From NCBI GenBank assembly GCA_024654145.1, contig JANLIM010000069.1, positions 1 through 11,006 on the forward strand: a stretch of DNA of 11,006 nucleotides, read 5' to 3'. The position numbers were made by a program, and so were the translations under genes. The stretch comes from Candidatus Zambryskiibacteriota bacterium. GTDB lineage: Bacteria; Patescibacteriota; Minisyncoccia; Phycocordibacterales; Zambryskibacteraceae. A model generated the notes under the pieces. The model worked only from the letters and a program-made list of their open reading frames with translations, made no database searches and had not been told where the DNA came from. Shown piece after piece: positions 6,445 through 11,006 of the stretch (position 1 is the stretch's first letter; each line of letters opens with the position of its first letter).

Positions 6445-7070
6445 TTTAGTCCTAAAATTCTTTGACCTTCTTCAAACAAACTTATAAATTCTTCTTTGGT
6501 CTCCGGCGCCTTGTGGTAATGCATTGGGAGGATTTGGCCGATCTTTTTGAATTGCTTTACAAAAGCGGCGGCTTCGGCAGGACCGAAGGTGTAGAAGGTG
6601 CCGACCGGAATCAGCGCCACATCCACTTCTAGATTCGATACATCAATACCAGAGGGATAAAACATATCTCCTGCAAAATAAACTTTCTGCCCATCGCATT
6701 CGATAAGGAAGCCGAAATTCTCTTTGGGCCTTACTTTAATATTGGGTCCATGATCCACGTCGAAAAGCTGGACCTTGATCCCTACTATATCTACCGTATC
6801 CCCTACTTTGACCTCTACAATTTCTGAGGCAAGAGTTTCCTCACCAAGCGCCTCGATGCACTCTCTGTTGAGATAAATTTTCTTCGGTGCAAGTGCTTTG
6901 ATCTGCTCTATCGAGAAGTGATCGCCGTGGATATGAGAGACGAGCATTGCGTCAGGTGAAATTCCAGCAAGTTTCTCAACCGGAGTGTAATGACCTATAT
7001 CGGCCGCCAATTTAAACCCGTTTTCCATCTCGATAATAAACCCAGACTGCTCGAATTGAGTGATTTTCAT
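6441..7070 (-). CDS. Metallo-beta-lactamase-fold metal-dependent hydrolase (UPF0173/UlaG-like)
   Basis: 209 residues from the ATG at 7070. The zinc motif is HIHGDH (46-51), with further ligands at His107 (DVDHG), Asp135 (FAGD) and His184/His186 (LPMHYH), so the site is complete. This group contains UPF0173 and UlaG-like hydrolases; the substrate cannot be read from sequence. A longer ORF begins at 7118, but its 16 extra residues (WGRFVRTLSLWDI and neighbours) translate the promoter and half of the 32-bp palindrome. The ATG at 7070 is exactly six bases after the -10 box, so a leaderless start is likely. It is the first gene of a two-gene operon with the S51-like peptidase. Confidence 0.85.
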   Translation of the reverse strand: MKITQFEQSGFIIEMENGFKLAADIGHYTPVEKLAGISPDAMLVSHIHGDHFSIEQIKALAPKKIYLNRECIEALGEETLASEIVEVKVGDTVDIVGIKVQLFDVDHGPNIKVRPKENFGFLIECDGQKVYFAGDMFYPSGIDVSNLEVDVALIPVGTFYTFGPAEAAAFVKQFKKIGQILPMHYHKAPETKEEFISLFEEGQRILGLK

Positions 7071-7105
7071 ATTTAGAATATCCCACAAACTTAGGGTTCT
7101 TACAA
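7070..7105 (-). promoter_or_regulatory. MBL operon promoter (conserved-spacer, leaderless type)
   Basis: On the minus strand: TTGTAA (7100-7105), 17 bp ending TGTGG, GATATT (7077-7082), six bases, then ATG at 7070. TG at the extended -10 position is present. The predicted +1 is the A of the start codon. Confidence 0.65.
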
Positions 7106-7114
7106 ACCTCCCCC

Positions 7115-7146
7115 ACATTCTAATATTCTTAAGAATATTAGAATGT
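7115..7146. promoter_or_regulatory. 32-bp perfect palindrome: operator copy 1
   Basis: The sequence is a perfect palindrome with no spacer, centred between 7130 and 7131. Its core (7117-7144) reads ATTCT-N2-TATTC-N4-GAATA-N2-AGAAT, the best copy of the four in the window. It lies 11 bp upstream of the MBL -35 box. On the other side its last half-site forms a TAGAAT (7139-7144) that could be the -10 of the plus-strand gene at 7175. Confidence 0.75.
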
Positions 7147-7174
7147 CATAATTCGAGGTTGCAATGGTTGAGCT

Positions 7175-7711
7175 ATGGCTCTAGTATTCAGGGTAGACAC
7201 TAGATTGGGGGTACAAGTGGATTTCCAGGCGCTTTTGGCGGTCAATTCGGATGCGGCACTCAACTTCTTCCACACCAACCTCAAAGGGCTTGTCGGGCTG
7301 GATGCCCGCAAGGACGAGACCCTGTACGTTGCGAGTGTCCTCGCGAACTATGCCCAGACCTCACGCTTCGAAAGAACGTCACTTCCAGTGATGGCGAACC
7401 TCTCGGAGGTCTTCGACAACTTCGTCGTGAACAAGAGCTTCATGGCAGACCCGGGCACTCTCGAGATTGCTGGAGCTCAGACTCTCCTTCTCTCCGGCTT
7501 CTTCCGTCAGCAGATGAGGCGCCGGCACAACGTAAACTGGTACGACAGGCTCGGCTCTGGGTTCTTCGAACAAGTCAGTGAACGTTCGAAGGAGGACTCG
7601 CGCCAGGAGTTCTTCTCCCAGCTCGCACTTCGCTTCCCTTTCTGGACCCTGACCTGCTCTGAGCTGGAGAACCACTTGCGCGAGAGGCGCCTCCTGCTCA
7701 GACTTTCTTAG
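7175..7711 (+). CDS. Conserved hypothetical protein, 178 aa
   Basis: I do not recognise a characterised domain, though the pattern resembles an unnamed family I associate with Parcubacteria-like genomes. Features are a start MALVFRVDTRLGV, then LLAVNSDAALNFFHTNLKGLVGL, DETLYVASVLANYAQTS, GFFRQQMRRRHNVNWYD, and a C-terminal FPFWTLTC with ENHLRERRLLLRL. It is soluble and mostly helical by eye, with no signal peptide. Base composition is clearly GC-richer than the 216-5892 block. It is divergent from the MBL operon across the operator palindrome, and converges on the 116-aa gene at a shared hairpin. The ATG at 7175 has only a weak GTTGAG ahead of it; a predicted start near 7151 would give a 24-base leader. 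Confidence 0.75.
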   Translation: MALVFRVDTRLGVQVDFQALLAVNSDAALNFFHTNLKGLVGLDARKDETLYVASVLANYAQTSRFERTSLPVMANLSEVFDNFVVNKSFMADPGTLEIAGAQTLLLSGFFRQQMRRRHNVNWYDRLGSGFFEQVSERSKEDSRQEFFSQLALRFPFWTLTCSELENHLRERRLLLRLS

Positions 7712-7722
7712 TACAAACGAAC

Positions 7723-7749
7723 GAACCGCAGCCTGCAAGGCTGCGGTTC
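7723..7749. terminator. Shared hairpin between convergent genes
   Basis: Perfect 11-bp arms (GAACCGCAGCC and complement) enclose a 5-base loop TGCAA. It is followed on the plus strand by TTAATTTCT, a moderate terminator tail. The minus-strand side (GTTCGTTTGTAC) is less T-rich. It sits between the stops of the 178-aa and 116-aa genes. Confidence 0.65.
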
Positions 7750-7766
7750 TTAATTTCTCGTTGAGA

Positions 7767-8117
7767 CTACTTGCGCCCGCGAGGCTTACGAGGTTTTGGA
7801 GTTGCTTCCAATTTCCTAATAAACGCCGCGCGCTCGGCCAGGTTGATATTGACCCGGTCCAGTAGATGCTGGAATTCCCTGGGTGTGATTTCACTGTACA
7901 GGTAACACCGTTCGCCAGGATCATCCTCCGGCTCACAACAGTCGCAGCTGTCGTCATCTTCCCACTGGTAGTACTTACCTTCCGGAGTCTTGAAAACATG
8001 CGGATGCTCGTAGTGGTTGCGGGGCAGAATACAGGCTGCCATATAACCGTCACTACGAGTTCCTATGACCTGATGTTGCCGAGCGACGATAATGTGACAG
8101 AGCTCGCCTAAAGCCAT
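7767..8117 (-). CDS. Small Cys/His-rich conserved hypothetical protein
   Basis: 116 residues from the ATG at 8117. A C-x2-P-x2-H-x3-H pattern (CILPRNHYEHPH) is followed by VFKTPEGKYYQWEDDDSCDCC and a further Cys (ERCYLY). These Cys and His residues could bind zinc. The C-terminus is basic (KPRKPRGRK). I associate this pattern with an unnamed family in Parcubacteria-like genomes; function is unknown. An upstream TTG (8129) lengthens the frame, but the ATG has an AGAGG Shine-Dalgarno at about 5 bases, and the promoter start (about 8140) leaves a short leader. It is divergent from arsR across operator copy 2. Confidence 0.7.
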   Translation of the reverse strand: MALGELCHIIVARQHQVIGTRSDGYMAACILPRNHYEHPHVFKTPEGKYYQWEDDDSCDCCEPEDDPGERCYLYSEITPREFQHLLDRVNINLAERAAFIRKLEATPKPRKPRGRK

Positions 8118-8139
8118 ATAGCCTCTCAATCAAAGTTTC

Positions 8140-8175
8140 TTCCCCCATCCTTCCATAAATCTCTAACCCTTACAA
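8140..8175 (-). promoter_or_regulatory. Promoter of the 116-aa gene (conserved-spacer type, with leader)
   Basis: On the minus strand: TTGTAA (8170-8175), 17 bp ending TATGG, AAGGAT (8147-8152), predicted start 8140. The spacer matches the tspO copy closely. Here the ATG (8117) is about 23 bases downstream and has a Shine-Dalgarno, unlike the leaderless copies. Confidence 0.5.
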
Positions 8176-8184
8176 ACCCCCTCT

Positions 8185-8212
8185 TTTCTCTAATTCGTTC
8201 GAATAGTAGAAT
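8185..8212. promoter_or_regulatory. Operator copy 2 (arsR / 116-aa gene), overlapping the arsR -10
   Basis: The same 28-bp architecture as the 7117-7144 palindrome: TTTCT-ct-AATTC-gttc-GAATA-gt-AGAAT. The last half-site is part of TAGAAT (8207-8212), which is exactly six bases before the arsR ATG at 8219. Binding would therefore hide the arsR -10. On the other side it lies 9 bp from the -35 of the divergent gene. Confidence 0.7.
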
Positions 8213-8218
8213 AGAGCT

Positions 8219-8482
8219 ATGAAAAATTTAGAACGCTTGCTCAAAGCTTTTGCCAATCGCCGCCGGCTGGCCATTATTAAACACTTGAAAAAGAAAGGTG
8301 AAGCAAATGTCGGCGACATCGCCGAGCACATCAATTTGTCATACAAAGCGACATCAAAGCACCTCGGCGTTCTAGCATCAGCTGACATAGTCGAAAAGGA
8401 ACAGAGAAGTCTAGAGATGTGGTACAGCCTCTCACCCCAACCTCACCCACTCTCAAAATATATCTCTAATTCGCTCGAATAG
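8219..8482 (+). CDS. ArsR-family winged-helix transcription regulator
   Basis: 87 residues with the ArsR pattern: FANRRRLAIIKHLKKKGEANVGDIAEHI, recognition helix YKATSKHLGVLASADIVE, and wing KEQRSLEMWYSL. ArsR proteins are dimeric repressors that release DNA on binding metals or other signals. No metal-binding Cys motif is present, so the signal is unknown. The C-terminal ISNSLE is encoded by operator copy 3, which overlaps the stop. Operator copy 2 covers its own -10 box, so autorepression is likely, and the two further copies suggest control of neighbours. The ATG at 8219 is six bases after TAGAAT, with no Shine-Dalgarno, suggesting a leaderless mRNA. Confidence 0.88.
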   Translation: MKNLERLLKAFANRRRLAIIKHLKKKGEANVGDIAEHINLSYKATSKHLGVLASADIVEKEQRSLEMWYSLSPQPHPLSKYISNSLE

Positions 8483-8488
8483 GAGAAT
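8461..8488. promoter_or_regulatory. Operator copy 3 (arsR 3' end / DUF167)
   Basis: TATCT-ct-AATTC-gctc-GAATA-gg-AGAAT: the left outer half-site is the weakest of the four copies. It overlaps the last codons and stop of arsR, and its final half-site could act as a -10 (GAGAAT, 8483-8488), giving a start near 8495, just before DUF167. Confidence 0.6.
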
Positions 8489-8490
8489 AG

Positions 8491-8523
8491 ATGCAAGTTG
8501 TGAGTATAGTCGCAAATCAATGA
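8491..8523 (+). CDS. Possible 10-codon leader peptide ahead of DUF167
   Basis: ATG at 8491, five bases after an AGGAG inside operator copy 3, opens a ten-codon frame (MQVVSIVANQ). It stops in a TGA overlapping the DUF167 ATG (ATGA, 8520-8523). DUF167 itself lacks a Shine-Dalgarno, so coupling is plausible. The evidence is only this arrangement; the same AGGAG-ATG in copy 4 gives just three codons, so it may be chance. Confidence 0.3.
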   Translation: MQVVSIVANQ

Positions 8524-8759
8524 AAATTTTTGTTAAAGCAAAGACTGGGCAAAAGGAAAATAAAGTTATTCCTCCCCCACTGAAACTAATACCTGATGCA
8601 GAGGAATGGCATACCGTCTCGGTCAGGGAACGCCCAGTGAAGGGCAAGGCTAACGAAGCTATTGCAAGACTTCTGGCAGAACACTTCAAAACTTCCCGTT
8701 CACGAGTCCGCCTGATTTCCGGCGCAATAGCGAAGAAAAAGACTTTTGAAATAAGTTAA
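8520..8759 (+). CDS. DUF167 / YggU-family (UPF0235) protein
   Basis: 79 residues with the family layout: N-terminal strand MKIFVKAKTGQKENKV, central VSVRERPVKGKANEAIARLLAEHF, and C-terminal SRVRLISGAIAKKKTFEI. The GKAN motif and the SG-x-KK-K end are diagnostic. This small alpha/beta family is widespread with no settled function. It follows arsR by 37 bases and probably belongs to the same regulated unit, either by readthrough or from the -10 in operator copy 3. Its TAA overlaps the stop of the convergent tspO gene. Confidence 0.88.
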   Translation: MKIFVKAKTGQKENKVIPPPLKLIPDAEEWHTVSVRERPVKGKANEAIARLLAEHFKTSRSRVRLISGAIAKKKTFEIS

Positions 8760-9172
8760 AAGTTTAGATACGTAATGGTTAGTTGAAGAACTGTGGCAAA
8801 ACTCACCCAAAGGAGATATGGAATATTGGCGAGAGCAACCCACCCCACGCCGCTAAAGCTTCGCGGGGCAAGTCTCCATATTGCAACCATTCCCCACACC
8901 AAGGTGCCAAGGACGAGTAGGATGTCGAGCGCAGCAAGCAGATTGTTCTGAAGTCCGAACTGGATAGGAGAATAAGCGACGTTGAATACGATATTGAGCG
9001 CGAAAGGCAGCGCGACACGCGCAGGAATCTCCTTTTTGAAAAATTTGTAGAAGACTGTGCCGAAAGAAGCGGCCATGATCACATAAAGCACAGTCCAAAC
9101 CGGGCCGAAAAGCCAAGCCGCTGGCGCCCAAGAGGGCTTTAGAAGCATTGCATACCAAGAAGCTGTATCCAT
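8756..9172 (-). CDS. tspO: TspO/MBR-family tryptophan-rich sensory membrane protein
   Basis: 138 residues forming five transmembrane helices. The signature WYAMLLKPSWAPAAWLFGPVWTVLY (about 6-30), NIVFNVAYSPIQFG (about 60-73) and ANIPYLLWVSFATVLQL (about 114-130) fit the family well. TspO proteins bind tetrapyrroles and sterol-like ligands and are linked to oxidative stress and porphyrin handling; the exact bacterial role varies. The ATG at 9172 is fixed by the -10 box six bases upstream, so the message is probably leaderless. Operator copy 4 lies just upstream of its -35. Its stop overlaps that of DUF167 on the other strand. Confidence 0.95.
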   Translation of the reverse strand: MDTASWYAMLLKPSWAPAAWLFGPVWTVLYVIMAASFGTVFYKFFKKEIPARVALPFALNIVFNVAYSPIQFGLQNNLLAALDILLVLGTLVWGMVAIWRLAPRSFSGVGWVALANIPYLLWVSFATVLQLTITYLNF

Positions 9173-9207
9173 GAGTCTATCGTCCCATACCTCTCTAGCT
9201 CTTACAA
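9172..9207 (-). promoter_or_regulatory. tspO promoter (conserved-spacer, leaderless type)
   Basis: On the minus strand: TTGTAA (9202-9207), 17 bp ending TATGG, GACGAT (9179-9184), six bases, then ATG at 9172. The spacing is identical to the MBL promoter and the TG of an extended -10 is present. Confidence 0.65.
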
Positions 9208-9216
9208 ATTATCTTT

Positions 9217-9244
9217 CTTCTCTAATTCGCGCGAATAGGAGAAT
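9217..9244. promoter_or_regulatory. Operator copy 4 (upstream of tspO)
   Basis: CTTCT-ct-AATTC-gcgc-GAATA-gg-AGAAT. It lies 9 bp upstream of the tspO -35, the same distance as copy 2 from the 116-aa gene promoter. The identity with copy 3 runs on through AGGAGAATAGATGC. On the plus side it faces the 3' end of the helicase gene with no gene to drive. Confidence 0.65.
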
Positions 9245-9263
9245 AGATGCGTGACTAAAAGGA

Positions 9264-9287
9264 TAGAAAGAGCCCTAAAAGAGCTCT
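9264..9287 (-). terminator. Probable terminator of the helicase gene
   Basis: On the minus strand, AGAGCTC, a 5-base loop and GGGCTCT form a 7-bp stem with one G-T pair (9269-9287), followed by TTTCTATCC. It lies 11 bases after the helicase stop. The stem is short and the tail imperfect. Confidence 0.5.
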
Positions 9288-9297
9288 AAATGTTTGG

Positions 9298-10947
9298 TTA
9301 ACTTTTTGGATCCTCGATAAGGCCGAGTTTGACTAGACGGGCGGTGATGCCGCCTTTTTGGCGGCCGAATTCTTTCATCAAAGTTTTGATTGAGGCACCT
9401 TCATTAAACCTGAGTTTGAGTATCTGGTCGTCTTCGTCGCTCCACTTCCTATACGCATTCGGATTCTTTTTACGAATCTTATCTAGTGGAGATTCTTCTG
9501 ATTCGTCTTCACTTTTTCCTTTTGTATCTTGTCTTTTGTTTCTTGCTTCGCCCGTCCGTAGCCTTGTGTGAAGGCGGGTTTCTTTCTTTTTACCACCACA
9601 GGCACGTACAAAATTATCGTGCATTTCGGTAATTTCGTCCGCAGAGAGCTTATTGAAAGACTCTTCCGCCGCGAGGGACATACCTCTGAAACGAGCATCA
9701 ACTGCCTGAATATCTGGATGCACTTCAAGTGCGCGCTGATTTATACCAGAAAGCTTAAGTCCAGAAAGAGTGCGCACTCGAGAGAGTGCAACATAACCCT
9801 GTCCATATTCAAATGTTTGTGAAAGGTCCATCTGTGCCGCATCCAAAGACATCCCCTGGCTTTTGTGAATGGTAATAGCCCATGCTAGGCGCAAGGGAAT
9901 CTGTTTAATAGAAGCGAGAACTCTATTGTTCTCTTCTATCGCCCACTCGAGAGGTTCAACTTCTATAAGTTTGCCGCTCTCTGTCCTCACCTCAGGGTTG
10001 CCGGTAAATTCTGAAAAGCCTACGACCTTGCCCAAGGTACCGTTCACAAAGCCTTCTTCGAAATTGTTTTTGGTAAACATAACTCTGGCACCCACTTTGA
10101 GCTCCAGCTTTTCTGGAGAAAGACAGCCTTTCTTAAGCTGAGCAACAAGCTTATCCGACCCTCGGGATTCCATATGGAACTCTCGCGTATTGATAGCGAT
10201 CTTGTCTAGTTCACGGCTGTTCAGCACATCAACATCTGCATTGTGTGAAAAAAGTCTTGGGATATCCTTCTGCTCTACTGCATCGAAACGAGTCTTAAGA
10301 ATCTCGTGATGATCCTCCGACACCTCCCCTCTTCTAATAGCCCCGAGTATTTCTAAAAAAGCCTTATCCTCCTGCCTATGCTGTTCGGAAAGATAAGCTA
10401 CGACGAAGTTCGAGACATCCCAAGATGGTGAACGGAAGGCGAAACGTTTGTCTTCACCACTTTCTGTGCCAAAAAGATCTTCTGTATTACCCCAACTCTG
10501 AGTTCGAGAAACGACCGGTGGCAATTGAAAAAAGTCTCCGACCAAAACCACTTGCAGTCCACCAAAAGGTTCTTCAGAATTCCGCAGGGCACGACAAGCT
10601 TGGTCCACCATAGTGAGCGTGTCACCAGAGAGCATGGAAACTTCGTCAATGATGAGAGTTCGTGCATTTCCAACCCGCTTCACCAATCTCTCGTTGGTGC
10701 CCATGTGGTCGAGATCGTATTCTGTCAGGCGAGGTTTGATACCAATGCCAGACCATGAGTGAATGGTGTAGCCCCCAATGTGTGTCGCGGCAATACCGGT
10801 GGAGGCAGTAATAGCCGGTTCTATACCCTGCTCGCGCAGCCACCGGACAAAAGAATTGACAGTATGAGTCTTGCCGCTACCAGGCTCGCCGGTGAGGAAG
10901 ACATTGGCGCCGGTCTTTAAAATCTTAAGAGCATCAGTTTGTCTCAT
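9298..10947 (-). CDS. PIF1-family SF1B DNA helicase with C-terminal HTH-like tail
   Basis: 549 residues from the ATG at 10947. Helicase motifs in order: Walker A GEPGSGKT (20-27), TASTGIAA (about 48-55), Walker B IIDEVSM (99-105), motif III GDFFQLPPV (137-145), WAITIHKSQGMSLD (356-369) and GYVALSRVRTLSG (384-396). PIF1 helicases are 5'-3' DNA unwinding enzymes used in replication and in resolving structured DNA. A charged linker (about 450-490) leads to a tail (about 502-545, WSDEDDQILKLRF to GGITARLVKLGLI) like a Myb/HTH DNA-binding segment. Upstream in-frame starts (TTG 10971, ATG 10953) exist; the chosen ATG gives the family-like MRQTDALKILKTG and lies just after a TAAAAT -10 candidate (10956-10961). 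Confidence 0.9.
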   Translation of the reverse strand: MRQTDALKILKTGANVFLTGEPGSGKTHTVNSFVRWLREQGIEPAITASTGIAATHIGGYTIHSWSGIGIKPRLTEYDLDHMGTNERLVKRVGNARTLIIDEVSMLSGDTLTMVDQACRALRNSEEPFGGLQVVLVGDFFQLPPVVSRTQSWGNTEDLFGTESGEDKRFAFRSPSWDVSNFVVAYLSEQHRQEDKAFLEILGAIRRGEVSEDHHEILKTRFDAVEQKDIPRLFSHNADVDVLNSRELDKIAINTREFHMESRGSDKLVAQLKKGCLSPEKLELKVGARVMFTKNNFEEGFVNGTLGKVVGFSEFTGNPEVRTESGKLIEVEPLEWAIEENNRVLASIKQIPLRLAWAITIHKSQGMSLDAAQMDLSQTFEYGQGYVALSRVRTLSGLKLSGINQRALEVHPDIQAVDARFRGMSLAAEESFNKLSADEITEMHDNFVRACGGKKKETRLHTRLRTGEARNKRQDTKGKSEDESEESPLDKIRKKNPNAYRKWSDEDDQILKLRFNEGASIKTLMKEFGRQKGGITARLVKLGLIEDPKS

Positions 10948-10977
10948 GGACATGGATTTTAACACATCCAAGAAATG

Positions 10978-11006
10978 AAAAAGTCCTCAGCCAGTACTGG
11001 CTGAGG
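10978..11006 (-). terminator. Terminator of a minus-strand gene outside the window
   Basis: A perfect hairpin (CCTCAGCCAG, 2 central bases, CTGGCTGAGG; 10985-11006) is followed on the minus strand by ACTTTTTCATTT. This is a rho-independent terminator reading leftward, so it ends a gene beyond the right edge and insulates the helicase gene. The stem may extend past the window. Confidence 0.75.

Noticed and set aside
7379..8053. Long minus-strand ORF of 224 codons
   Set aside because: It crosses the 178-aa gene, the shared hairpin and the 116-aa gene in other frames, and its protein is low-complexity and unlike a folded family. It is a shadow in GC-rich DNA.
8853..9158. Minus-strand ORF overlapping tspO
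   Set aside because: It lies in another frame of a gene with an unmistakable TspO signature.

Overview
The window looks like chromosome of a Candidate Phyla Radiation (Patescibacteria, Parcubacteria-like) bacterium. The evidence is indirect: compact, tightly spaced genes; few Shine-Dalgarno sites; several small protein families I associate with that group; and a PIF1-family helicase with a C-terminal HTH tail. TGA serves as an ordinary stop (for example the wHTH gene and the S51-like/MBL junction), so the code is standard. No rRNA, tRNA, transposase or CRISPR array is seen.

Layout. (1) 1-78: the last codons of a membrane protein, then a hairpin. (2) 216-5802: an AT-rich, defence-like block, almost all on the minus strand. 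It holds a membrane-anchored winged-helix protein, a Panacea-type toxin-antitoxin pair with a large palindrome over its promoter and start codon, a divergent small Cys-rich protein, and a three-gene operon: two-TM coiled-coil protein, Cas2-like protein, and a full-length MmeI-like Type IIL restriction-modification enzyme. (3) 5893-7070: an S51-type peptidase and an MBL-fold hydrolase, translationally coupled. (4) 7175-8117: two GC-richer genes of unknown function, convergent on a shared hairpin. (5) 8219-9172: an ArsR-type regulator, a DUF167 protein and TspO. (6) 9298-10947: a PIF1-type helicase, with a terminator of an outside gene at the right edge.

Two regulatory patterns tie the right half together. 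First, a 28-bp palindromic architecture, ATTCT-N2-TATTC-N4-GAATA-N2-AGAAT, occurs four times: between the MBL and 178-aa genes, between the 116-aa gene and arsR, at the arsR/DUF167 junction, and upstream of tspO. The ArsR-type protein encoded in the middle is the obvious candidate binder, so these genes look like one local regulon. Second, a promoter with a conserved spacer (TTGTAA, 17 bp ending in TGG, then a -10 of the form xAxxxT) occurs four times on the minus strand. At the MBL and tspO genes it lies exactly six bases before the ATG, so the predicted transcription start is the A of the start codon. Other genes (wHTH, Panacea antitoxin, arsR) show the same -10 to ATG distance with other -10 sequences, so leaderless transcripts appear common here. 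Several start codons in naive ORF calls are therefore too far upstream, because they translate promoter DNA.
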